Shown one piece after another: positions 34,301-45,395 of a stretch of DNA of 64,000 bases. Made by a program: the position numbers and the translations under genes. Within the stretch, counting starts at the first letter, position 1. Every line of letters starts with the position of its first letter. Under the pieces are notes generated by a model. The model ran no database searches, was not told the DNA's origin, and saw only the letters and a program-made list of their open reading frames with translations. Source of the DNA: Paramarasmius palmivorus (Eukaryota > Basidiomycota > Agaricomycetes > Agaricales > Marasmiaceae); contig JAYKXP010000030.1 of NCBI GenBank assembly GCA_037176845.1, positions 186,001 through 250,000 on the forward strand, given 5' to 3'.

Positions 34301-34546
34301 TTCCTGTCATCTGGACCTCTGGTGAGTCCGTGGACCACCGCGCCGCGATCACGCGTCAAAGACACTGGCGAATTTCAATAATTATGAGGCTAAGTTTTAA
34401 ATAGACATCCAATTACACGCATCTTTACAAGTAAGGTACAAGCAATCTCTCAAAGTCCCAGTGAAAATAACAGTCAAATGAGTGGAGCGCCAATTGGCTT
34501 GTGCTGCCTGGCTAAAACATGTGATCGGACTCGGAGTCCTCCGAAT

Positions 34547-36276
34547 CTAGGCTTGGAATACATAAACGTCGTCCATGAAGACATACGCTGGGAAGTTTCC
34601 GCCAGTGAATGCAAGCTCGTCGTTACCGCTCGCAACAACGCTGACCTCATGGTACGTCCAACCAGCGTACCCAAGGTTGAAGATCTGCACCTCCTGGCCA
34701 TTCCAGGAGACAGTGACGTGCGCACTCGCCTGTTGCTGGGGTGTATTCCAGGAAGTCCAGGTGAAGAACTGAACAATGTAGGTCTGCCCAGGAACAGTGA
34801 CCAGAGGACTCGCAGGCTTCAATGTACCTGGGAAAGCATCTGCACCATTAGCAGATCCCAGGATAGCCACCCCGTTACCAGAGTGGGCATAGGGCTTGTA
34901 ATGGAAGATGGTTGCGTCGAGGCTCCCACCTACTGGAGACACACCCGTCCAAGTACTGGTAGAGCTAATGTAACAGAAGTCGTCTCCGTTAGCACATTGG
35001 TAACTCTCGAAATCGCCGTCTGGAACAACGCTCTTGCGGCGGTAGCCCCGGGATTGAGTTACTTTCAGGTCACCCTGGCCATAGTTGTTCGCGGTGGATG
35101 CGTCGGCGACTTCGTAGTACTAAGAAGGAATTTCAGGACATGTGAGTCCATATAAGACTTGTCAGTAGAGTGGGCTTACCATTGAGCATGTGTAGGTTTG
35201 CGGCTTGTCAGAAAACACGGCTCTCCAGATATTGAAGAACTTGCAGGCTCCTCCTTGACCATCAACTCCTCGCTTGTTACAGAGGTCGGCACAGGCCTGG
35301 ACATCGTAGCGATCCAGGAACGCAAAGCCCATGTACTACACGGAGATGGCTCAGTCAGCAGACATTTTAATTCGCTTGAAGTGTTTACTTACTCCGGGAG
35401 CGTTGTTGGCTGCTTCCAAAGGACCAAAGACCAGTTCGTAGCCGTCCGGAGTCGGGATATCAACCCACTGCTCCAGAGCATAGCCGCTGCTCTCCTGGAT
35501 ATAGGTTAGTCCACCAGGTGACGGATATAACTGTTGTCCGCCCAGATTCGTCTTCTCAGCGGCGGTATGAACGTCTCCGTAGATAGCACACTTGAGGTTG
35601 GAGCCCTCTGAAAATTCGTGATCTAGTCCAGGATTGTTGAATTCGTAGTACAGGTTCGCGAACACTGGAAAAGACGTGTAAGCCAAGGTTTCAGCTCACA
35701 AAATTCATATCCGATACTCACCACAACCAGGGACTCGGTCGCAGAAGGCGAGACACGGCTCGACACTGTAAGTGTTGTTGGGGACGAGCGTGTAGGTAAG
35801 GTAGGCAGTGCCTTGAATGGAACCATCACGATCGCCTGGCCCAGTTCCAGTTCCCGCAAAAACTTGTTTGTAGTTACCCAGGTTCTGGCGTCTGAACTTA
35901 GCACTCGCAGCTCTGACTGGGAGAAGGCTACGACGCGCCGGCGCATTAGACACCGGGATGGCCACATCGAGCACGTTTCCATCGACAGCTGTGACTGCCG
36001 TTTCAGGAGGCGCCTGGTTGGGTTGTGCACTGGCATCGGTTGCGCCAGTTTTCTGGTCAACTTGTTGGATTGCGGAGGCGATGCCGTCGGAGTCGGTGGA
36101 GGTGTTGCTCAGGTCGACCGAAGGGTTGTTGGTGAGGTCTACACGGTCGACTGGCAGCTTGAGGGCTTCTATAAACAAACAGGTCATTCAACAGAACGCG
36201 AGCCGGTGTTTAGTGACTTACCACTACCAGTGATGGCGAGGGCAGCAAAGCAGAATAAAAGAGTGGAGGGGAACAT
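34547..36276 (-). CDS. Secreted fruit-body-specific-protein-A-like protein
   Basis: The gene starts MFPSTLLFCFAALAITGS, a signal peptide, followed after an intron by EALKLPVDRVDLTNNPSVDL. The mature part has a hydrophilic propeptide-like stretch with ARRSLLPVRAASAKFRR. A Cys-rich region split over several exons follows (CLAFCDRVPGC, YYEFNNPGLDHEFSEGSNLK, CADLCNKRG). The last domain (about 130 residues) is a beta-rich module with FESYQC, LVTVPGQTYIVQFFTW and a final AYVFMDDVYVFQA. The latter resembles carbohydrate-binding-like jelly-roll modules, but this is a shape judgement. The overall layout, with KLPVDR after the signal peptide, matches proteins annotated as fruit-body-specific protein A in mushrooms. 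A TATA box (GTATAAAAG on the minus strand, about 36390) lies 110 bp upstream of the ATG. Confidence 0.72.
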
Positions 36277-37158
36277 ATTAGAGAGCGACAAGTGGCAATT
36301 AGTGAGCGCGAAAGAAGCAGAAAAAAAGAAGCTATGAAAGAACCGAAAAAAGAAGATTTCGATGAGGAATAGTGCCAGTCGTTTTCAAGCTTTTATACCC
36401 TGGCGTTGTGTGTCCTAACGCGAGGCAGACCCTTGATATCCAAAAGTCCAATCGCCAGCTTTCGTATAGTGGTCAGGGTGAAAGAGGAAAAGCTGGTATA
36501 TCTGACGTACAAAGAAGCACATTGAGGCGTCGTATAACCAAAAGCGAGCTCCTATTAGGTAGATAAGTCGGTCTTTCGCAAAAGCCTTCAGGGTCGCATC
36601 CAATCCACACAACACGAGTCTCGAATCTTGTTCAAAAATCTGCAAGTTCAGGAACAAGGGGCGCCATGCGTTGTATGTGGCGTCGAAGGCCACGGCAACA
36701 AATGCGACAGAGTGACAGCTAGCATTGGATTCCTGCTTTGCGATTCAGTGATTGAATGCAGATACGAGAAACGAGTGTCATGTACAGAGCTCACCGTAAT
36801 TGCAATACTAGTTCCATATCTGACCCTGACTAGGATTTGGCATAATCTGAATACACTCTTGGGTTTGACCTAGAGAAGAACGCTCAACGATGTCAAGTGT
36901 TTGTGAACGTTCCCCGGACCTATGGATTAATTCTAGGGTTGTGAGTCTGTCGTTGGATGGAGCATAAACCCACCTCAGGTATTCATCCATTTTCTATGTG
37001 CAATAACGGCGGAGCTATGTATGTGCGCATTTTCCTCTCGTAACCCGGAAAACATTCCTAGATCTCGGTGTTTGGTGTCGGGATGAACGGCGTAATGAGG
37101 AACCTTCAATCGAAGCATGTCAAAGGAAATGCATTGCAAGGATAAGTCACAATAGCCA
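36277..37158. other. Intergenic stretch with the promoter of the secreted-protein gene
   Basis: This holds the TATA box near 36390 and the leader of the 34.5-36.3 kb gene, then about 700 bp with only unsupported short frames up to the 3' end of the mitochondrial carrier gene. Confidence 0.4.
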
Positions 37159-38305
37159 TCAACCAAAATGTTTATTGAGCTCGTCGTAGATAAGGAATAT
37201 GATTGCGCTGCTAGGTATTGACCTTGCGACTGTAATACCACATCCTGCATAGAGACCTCGAATACCCTGTGCTTTGTACATCGCTTTGAAGGTACCAAGG
37301 AATGTAGCTCGCGGGGCTGTGGACCCAGCAAGCTTTGGCCTTAGTTCCTCCTCTGTTTGCATGGCACTTTTGACGGTATCTGCGGGGAAGAGTGCCAAAT
37401 TGAACGCTGCACCGGCACATGCTCCAGACAGCCCCGATTCTAAGGGAGTGAGCTGAAGCGAGTGTGGATTAGGGATGTGAGGGGTCCTTTTTCGCCCGGC
37501 GGTTGAGCAGCTGAGAAGCAACGAACTCTTTGGTACCGAACCAAGCTGCGGTACCGCCAGTTTCTCGAATGAGGGTTCCAGTGTGACCCAACCATAAGCC
37601 CCTCACGCCAGTGGATTTGATAACGGAGGAAAGAACTGCTATAGGGCCCGGAAGTGGTGTGCCCGATGTGACCGGGGAAACGAGCATTTGCACCTGCATC
37701 TTGCACTTCACCAGTTCTATGGGTGTACTACACCAGGTTGTCAGTAATCACCCATAGACGCGTCGACAGGCAACCCACAGGGCAAAGCTTGTGAACAGCG
37801 CCAGCACCAGCCGCGGCAAGGGCTATCTGTGGAAGGGAGAGCATTCTCTGACTCCGGTTGGTTTGTGACACTATGTATAACATGCTGAAAGGCTCGATAT
37901 GACATGAATAGAGATGCGTTCTCGGCCATTGCGCCGACGACAGGCGCGGGTAATCCCTATGAAGAGTTTATTGAGAATGAGCGTGACGAAAAGTGTAAGG
38001 TAACGTACTCGGTAGAGCCCCCTAACACCTTCGTTCTTCCATGTCTTGTGTAGACAATCTATTGGTCCATTGAACCTTGCCGAAGAGTCTAGAACCTGCG
38101 ACTGCAGGCGAACTTTTGTGAGATCGAACGGATGTTCGAAAACTTTGGAAACCATGCCGGCTATCTGTTAAAAACAAAGATGTGAGTTGAAGCAAATGTT
38201 CGAAGTCTTCAGAAAACCCACACTGCCAAAGGTTATGTCCTTTAGAGCACGAATCGTCGTAGATGCAGCAACATTGGGGTCAAGAACATCGTTTGGAACA
38301 TCCAT
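37159..38305 (-). CDS. ORT1: Mitochondrial carrier, ornithine/basic amino acid (Ort1-like) type
   Basis: The gene starts MDVPNDVLDPNVAASTTIRA at 38305. It has the three mitochondrial-carrier repeats, each with Px[DE]xx[KR]: PFDLTKVRLQSQ, PIELVKCKMQVQ and PADTVKSAMQTE. Family phrases are GVRGLYRG-LPAPVVGAMAEN, GVRGLWLGHTGTLIRETGGT and GIRGLYAGCGITVARSIPSS, followed by IIFLIYDELNKHFG at the C terminus. About 300 residues over five or six exons; it is predicted to sit in the inner mitochondrial membrane with six helices. The set PIELVKCKMQVQ plus RETGGTAAWFGTKE matches ornithine/arginine carriers (yeast Ort1/Arg11, human ORC1), which exchange cytosolic and matrix ornithine for arginine synthesis. 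The symbol is by resemblance only. Confidence 0.85.
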
Positions 38306-38676
38306 GGTATCGGATCGTCTAGGATTCTTGGGTATTGAAGATTCGTGAACTGGGGTAGTTAGAGCAGCTGAAGCATTATATGGGAGCTGAAAACGCTGTT
38401 TCTATAGCCTTCTGCACCGCAGAAACAGCAATACAGCACAAGGACAAGGACAGGAAGCAGCAAGGGATGAAAATTGTGTAAAGCCATGTGGCCGATGCTG
38501 TCCGACGAGCGCTTACGACCGAATTCCCGATGGACACATGGCTTGCCACGCGAGCACGGGATGCTTAGTCGCTTCTACATACCACTGGCAAAATATCGTT
38601 GTCTCTGTTACTATCTCTGTTACCAGCTTCCAGCTACAACATATTCTTCAGATTTTCTCTGGAACCTCCAAGCCAG

Positions 38677-39639
38677 TCATGAATAGTCATGGAAAATATC
38701 ACACCATCCTTCGGTGACACGATCCGAGTCATCGTTTACTCTAGTTCCGTCTTCGTAGGGATATGTGGTTGAGTCAGGTTTCCAAACTTCATAGCATCTG
38801 GTGTATGGCATCAAGGTGAGCGATTAATGCATATGGACTGTCATATAGAACTAACCTCATGGTTCCCTCGCGTTTCAAGCCTAGTTTTAATGCGGCTTTT
38901 TGGCTCCGTATGTTTGCTGGGGAGTTCTCCATGCTACTCGAACCAATCCCAGCCCACCTTCGCTCACCGGGTTCAACGTGTACGACAACAATAAGAAACA
39001 AGCGTGTTTGAACACGAATGTCCCTCTGAATCGAGGAAAGATCTTGATACCCATTAATTTCACATCGAGTGTGATTTGGAAAGGGTCGCAGGCAAGACTG
39101 TGGACCAGGACAGAAGTTAGTCTGTCACCATTTCTCTCGGCTTCGAGGTACTCACGCAACAACACCTGCCAGATCACCGCTTTTCTTGTCTATAGCTGCG
39201 AACGACAGCAAGTTGGGTCTACGCCGCTGTCGCTCCAAATACATCAGCGTTTCGATCTTGCTCGCTATGTAACCATATTTCCATGAGACATGATGCAAAT
39301 TTGGAATCCTGAGGACTCACTATACGGCTTTCCAGTCGGAAAGGGATAGAACCAAATATCATTGGGGTCGTCTGAAGGTGCCATGAATGCATCCGATAAT
39401 TGTTCAGCATGCAAAGAAGGCTGCAATATAGTAAAGTAAGTCTATTTTCCAGCGATCATGCAACATAAACTAACTATCAACGGTTCCAGTCGTAGTTTTT
39501 CGGTCTCCAATCGCGCGGTAGGAACAGGAAGAATGCTATTGAGATCATACGATGACGAAGGTGCAAATTCATACAGCTCCGATTCAGCTGTGACCGGAGG
39601 AAGAGGTGGAGGTGGGAGGTATCCGTTGTGGTACTGCAT
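38677..39639 (-). CDS. GNAT-family N-acetyltransferase (RimJ/RimL-like)
   Basis: The gene starts MQYHNGYLPPPPLPPVTAES and includes PVPTARLETEKLRLEPL, the usual entry to a RimJ/RimL-like GNAT domain. A second exon has SLHAEQLSDAFMAPSDDPND with IWFYPFPTGKPY. Near the C terminus GIGSSSMENSPANIRSQKAALKLGLKREGTMR carries the acetyl-CoA-binding pattern of this family (asparagine before the last helix, then A-x-x-x-x-G-F/L). After a GTTAGT intron the last exon ends CDIFHDYS with a stop at 38677. The product probably acetylates a small molecule or a protein N terminus in the cytosol. Middle intron borders are approximate. Confidence 0.75.
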
Positions 39640-39999
39640 CAAGAGTACTTGGTGGGTGCGATACTTGCTAGACGGAGTAGAAGTTCATCGGTTCTTCTTT
39701 ATTACAGGCACTCCATGCAGTTGACAGTCAGCAATGTATTTTGTCTATTTGATCTCGCATTCTTCTTTCCTCATTCTCGAGCGTAATCCAATATGCCGTG
39801 ATTATCCATATCGTGATCAACGCATATCAACGGGTGTTCGAACGACTGCGTGTCATGTCCATGGCAGACCAGTCGCCTGAACCAGCTCAGCTCAACCCTG
39901 TACATGCGGCACACGCTTCCGTTCTTCGCCGGAGAGGCGCCGACCTGGCGCCGGGTCGAACTAGGTTATTAGTACTCTGCTGACGCGATCCTCAAGCTC

Positions 40000-42363
40000 A
40001 TGGCTACCCCCCATGGTGATTCAGGCCAGCGAGTTCAGATTGCAGGCGACGACAGGGATCCCGAAAAGACGGAAGTACCGACGTCGAATGATACTCAGAC
40101 TACATCCATACCTGGGGCTCTGACAGACCAAACGAACTATGTCCCAAGACGAAAAATCATCTCGATCTTTCTCTCTTGTGCTACGATTGGACTCACCGCA
40201 TATCTAGACGAGACCATGATAGCTGTAGCTCTTCCGCACATCAGTTCGGAGCTTGGAGGAGGAAACCAAATTGCGTGGGTCGCCACGTCATACTTCATGT
40301 ATGTGTTCGGATTTCTTCGGCGAATAGACAGCACTTACATGTGTTTATCGCAGTACCAGCACCTCATTCCAGCTAGTTTGTGGTCGTCTTTCGGACATAT
40401 GGTCGCGCAAAACAGTTCTGTTTGTTTTGATGTTCATCTTCTCAGTTGGTAACCTGGGATCCGCTTTCAGCAATACTTTTGTGCAACTTCTAGTTTTCCG
40501 AGCGGTATGTATTGCGACATGTGTTCGTAATCGATTGTAATACTACTGTGGATCTAGATTGCCGGTATCGGTGGTGGTGGAATGCCCACTATTGGGCAGG
40601 TGATTGTGTCTGACACAGTAAGTCTGGCGACAATACCCCAAGTTTCAGGTACTTATACTATTTTTCAGGTTTCCTTGAGAGAACGCGGAAAATATCAGGG
40701 TATACTGGTAAGCCAGGCTATTGATACCTCCGAAAAGGGCTAATGGACGTTCAGGGTTCCTCTGTCGCGCTGGCATACGGTATCGGACCGGTGATTGGAG
40801 GAGCTTTCGCAGAGGAGACAACCTGGTAAGTCCATCCATAGTTAGATAATGAACGTAGTTTGAGGCCTTCATCCCAGGAGATGGATTTCCGTCTCTTGCT
40901 ACCCCTCACTGCGCTTTTCTGCAGTTTGTTGTTACTTCTTCATGCCTCTCAAACCTGTCGATAGTGATTGGCAAGTGTAAGTGCTATCTGACTTCTCGCT
41001 TGTCAGGCCTTTCTGAGTTCTTTTCCAGGAAACTTCGCCGGATAGACTTCATGGGATCTTTTCTCGTACTTGGGAGCTCCACGCTCATAGTCGTGCGTGT
41101 ATTTTCTTTACTGCTCAAAAATGTGGCTTAATTACTTTCCTAGATGGCTTTGACGTGGGGAGGAGCAAGTTACCCATGGAATGATGTTCACGTCGTGGCA
41201 CCCTTGTGCATAGGTGTCGGACTGGCAGTGACATTCATCCTTTGGGAAGGATTCTTCCCCAAGTACCCTTTGTTGCCTCGTGAGTGCGTCCGGTGGTTTA
41301 TTTTGAAATCTGCTCTGAACATCGGATAGTGTACATCTTTCGACAACGAATAGTCATCGGCGCCGCAATTACCCATTTTATTAACGGATACCTAACCATG
41401 GTCCAGGTTTTCTACATTCCTGCCTTCTACCAGCTTGCATACGGATACTCCCCCGTAAAGAGTGCCGCATTGATGCTCACATTGACGGTTATTCAGAGTA
41501 CGTGTTTGCTTTGGTTCAGGACAGTTTAACTGACTGCGTCGTCAGCTATCACGTCTTCGCTGTCTGGGCTGGTTATAAGCTGGACCGGCAGATATCGTGT
41601 ACAGTGCCACTGGTTGCCTCCTAAGAATAATACTGAATTTCTCTCTCAGGAGATGATCCTGCTTGGCTGGGTCGTTTGGACGATTGGTTTAGGGCTCTTT
41701 TCTTCGTTAACCCCGACTTCATCTCTGGCAAAACAAGTCGGTTATTCCCTTCTGACAGGCTTTGGCGTCGGCCAAACATTGCAACCGTGAGTACTTGATC
41801 AAGGTATAGTAACCTATACCAACTCAATGGCTATAGTTCATTGGTCGCTGTGCAGGGAGCCGTTGATCGTAAGGATATGGCAGTTGTCACTGCGATGAGA
41901 AGGTAAGTGATGTTTCTTAGTATTGATTAGTCAGCTTTAAACCCATGTCGTTCAATGGTAACAGCTTCGTGCGCAACATTGGTGGCACCCTTGGCCTCGC
42001 GATTTCGGGAACACTCCTGTGAGTACCATCGCAATTTGACTGCTGTACAATCTGACACGATCATCAAGGACAAATATCTTCGTATCCAATCTGAAGAATC
42101 TGGACTTGGATCCCGAAATTCACGGGAAACTCGTGGATGATCCCCTTTCAGCCCGGAAGTTCATTGATGAACCTAATCAACTCGCCGCTGTCGTCGCTGG
42201 GTACCGTCGCGGTTTCTGGGTAATTTTCATTATTATGACCGCCCTTGCGGCTGCTGCCTTCGTCTTTAGTCTCGTGTTGCTGACTCACAGTAGTTTGAAA
42301 CGAGAGGACGACGAGGATCTCAAAAGGCAAGCTAAAGAACGGCTTGCTTCCAGAAAGGCATAG
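40000..42363 (+). CDS. MFS multidrug efflux transporter, copy 1 (DHA2/TRI12-like, 14 helices)
   Basis: The gene starts MATPHGDSGQRVQIAGDDRD, and a long cytoplasmic N terminus leads to ISIFLSCATIGLTAYLDETM, helix 1 with the drug:H+ antiporter motif. Then come CGRLSDIWSRKTVL (MFS motif A), IAGIGGGGMPTIGQ, VSLRERGKYQG, SSVALAYGIGPVIGG (motif C, the antiporter motif), MALTWGGASYPWNDVHV and the C-terminal RRGFWVIFIIMT with a charged tail. At least twelve short exons. It is about 75-80 percent similar by eye to the adjacent copy 2, with the same intron pattern. Around 40881-40925 the frame reads RWISVSCYPSLRF where copy 2 has RWIFRLLLPITAF, consistent with a deletion and a compensating insertion about 30 bp apart. 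It probably exports a toxic or secondary compound. Confidence 0.87.
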
Positions 42364-42642
42364 GCACCCCAGCATGTAGATTCGGTATAGATCGCAATGT
42401 ACGCGGATGATCTGTGGTTTAAACTGGGCGTCTTTGCATGCGCTCGTAATGCATGTGGCTACCCGAAGAAGGGCGGAACATCAATACATAATGGTTTGCC
42501 AATATCACCGTTCTGTTTCCTGTCGACCTTGGCCATTTCCAGCGATTCTTTGACTGCCAAGGACGGCTAGCCTTGGTCAGCTTAGCATCTCTTCAAATAC
42601 AGATCTACGGTGCTACTGCAAATCCGGACCATCATCTTCCCT

Positions 42643-45010
42643 ATGGCTGAATCCTCATTCCCCAGTGCTAAGGGGGAAATCTCGTCAACGCACAACGAGA
42701 AAATTGAAGGAAATGAAGAGCAGACTCTTCCTACTGCCGCCGATACCCCGACCATATCTGGAGTGTTGACAGATCAGACCAACTACATGCCCACCCGAAA
42801 GGTCATCATGACTTTTCTTGCTTGTGCCACGATTGATGTGACTGCGTACCTCGACGAAACCATGATCGCCGTTGCTTTAACTCACATCAGCTCGGAGCTA
42901 GGAGGCGGGAGTCAGATTGGTTGGGTTGCAACGTCCTATTTCATGTAAGTACACACACGCAGGCCCGATTTTATGCTAAAAGGACCTTCCTTTACAGAAC
43001 GAGCACCTCTTTTCAGCTGGTCTGTGGACGTCTTTCTGACATCTGGTCGCGCAAAACAGTCTTGTTTGTCTTGATGTTCATTTTCTCGGTGGGAAATCTA
43101 GGGTCTGCGTTCGCAAATACCTTCATCCAGCTGCTGATATTCAGAGCAGTACGTAGAAGGGCCCTCGAGTCTGAGGATTGTGCCTGACTCATTTCTTAGA
43201 TTGCTGGTATCGGGGGTGGAGCAATGCCCACGCTTGCACAGGTCATTGTCTCGGACACAGTACGGCATATTCTGGCTCAATTCCAGTATGCTAAATCGCA
43301 TTGTGACATATAGGTCTCCTTGAGGGAACGTGGAAAGTATCAGGGCATCTTGGTGCGCTTTAACCCTGTCGTTGCTGTAGTCTTCTGATACGTCTCTTAG
43401 GGTGCCTCTGTGGCGTTTGCCTACGGAGTTGGTCCAGTCATTGGAGGAAAATTCGTAGAGACGTCAACTTGGTATGTATGTCGATGTTATGTGAAAGTAT
43501 TCAGCTCAATCGAACAATCATAGGAGATGGATTTTTCGCCTGTTGCTACCGATTACAGCATTCTCGGCCATATGCTGTTACTTTTTCATGCCTTTAAAGG
43601 ATGTCGATAGCGATTGGAAAATGTGAGTCTCTGCTACTTCCATCAAGGCCGCGCTTCTAGAGACTCTGGCAGTAAGCTCCGTCGTGTGGACTTCGTGGGC
43701 TCGCTCCTGGTATTAGGAAGCTCCACGCTCGTGGTGGTAAGAGGTTTGTGTCAATCACGGACGTAGAGATTAATCACTCTGCTATCTCAGATGGCTTTGA
43801 CATGGGGAGGAGCAACATATCCCTGGAACAACGTGCATGTCGTTGCGCCCTTGAGTATTGGTATCATCCTTGCCGTTGCCTTCGTCGTCTGGGAAGGTTT
43901 TTGGCCACAATATCCGCTGTTGCCCCGTGAGTTCCATTATCTGTGTACGCGATCCCAACTGAGGGCACCTAGTCTACATATTCAAACAAAAAATCGTAGT
44001 TGGGGCAGCAATTACCCACTTTATCAATGGATACCTTACTATGGTACAAGTCTTTTATATCCCAGCTTTTTACCAGCTTGCGTATGGTTACTCTCCAGTC
44101 AAGAGCGCAGCGCTGATGCTTACCCTGACCGTCATGCAAAGTGCGCGATGTTTCACACCATTTTTACTTCCTTTCTTGATATGTTTAACAGCATTCACAT
44201 CTTCTATGTCGGGGTTGATTATTACCTGGACCGGTCGCTATCGAGTAAGCAAAAACACCTTTTTCAATACGCTACACTTCGTTAAACCGGCATAGGAACT
44301 TATCCTCACTGGCTGGGCCGTCTGGGCTGTGAGCTTGGGACTGACCTCTTCTCTGACCCCATCTTCATCTCTTGCGCAACAAATCGGCTTCTCCCTGCTC
44401 ACGGGCTTTGGAGTTGGTCAGACGTTCCAACCGTTAGTCTTCCCTTGTGCAAGCATCTTCACGGTCTAAAATAGTAGCCCAGGTCGTTGGTTGCGGTACA
44501 AGGTGCCGTGGATCGCAAAGACATGGCAGTCGTTACTGCCGTGAGAAGGTGGGGATATTCAGCTAATCAAGGCATAAACCAGAGAGCCGAATCCTTGTAG
44601 TTTCGTGCGTAATATTGGCGGTACTCTGGGGTTGGCAATATCTGGGACCTTGTTGTGAGTTGGCAATGATGATCCTTCGGGTTCTCTGGGGAAGGAGGGC
44701 TGATTATGCCGACAGGACAAATACTTTTGTTTCGAATCTCCGAGACCTCGACCTAGACCCCGAAATACACGCAAAACTCCTTGACGATCCCCTTTCAGCT
44801 CGGAGTTTTGTGGATGATCCTAGCCAACTTTCAGCAATTATTACGGGGTATCGTCGTGGTTTTTGGGTGATTTTCATCATTATGACAGGGCTTGCATCAT
44901 TCGCTTTCATCTGTGCTTTGCTGTTGTTGAAGCACAGTAGCCTGAAAAGAGAAGACGATGAGAAATTGAAGCAAGAAGCGAAAGATCGATTAGCCGCTGG
45001 GAAAGTGTAG
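42643..45010 (+). CDS. MFS multidrug efflux transporter, copy 2 (tandem duplicate)
   Basis: The gene starts MAESSFPSAKGEISSTHNEK. Helix 1 region is MTFLACATIDVTAYLDETMI. Other motifs are CGRLSDIWSRKTVLFVLMF (motif A), IAGIGGGAMPTLAQ, VSLRERGKYQG, FAYGVGPVIGG (motif C), MALTWGGATYPWNNVHV, MVQVFYIPAFYQLAYGYSPV and RRGFWVIFIIMTG near the end. Intron positions are the same as in copy 1, 280 bp upstream, so the pair arose by tandem gene duplication. Fourteen helices are expected. No frame problem was found. The location beside two PLP enzymes suggests, but does not show, export of a product or intermediate of those enzymes. Confidence 0.88.
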
Positions 45011-45395
45011 CACCCCTGTACATAGTTACTCGCCATGTCGTTCGCACACGTGTAACGAGAGGAATCACCAGGTGTCATCTTTGTATTCCTTTTGCTGAGA
45101 TGCGAAGCGCCAATGTGCATGGAGATTCTACTCAGAAAGGTACTCGAACAACATTTATTAAATTTGTTCCGCAAGAATTGCGTACTGGTTTGGATCGATT
45201 CAAGATGCGATACACAACCTAAACAGGAAGGGCACACGTCAAGGACAGATCCCGGGTTTCCGAGTACGTAGTTACTCGATTCGACGTCTGCTACCCACCC
45301 AACTCGGATGTGTCCGTTTGTCTTGGTGCAGGCTAGTACAATCATATAAACGCGTCTTCATAATAAACGATGCCACTACTGCCCTCTCCTGCCCA

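Noticed and set aside
36415..36693. Minus-strand frame of 92 codons upstream of the fruit-body-like secreted-protein gene
   Set aside because: It lies over that gene's TATA box region and shows no recognisable protein features.
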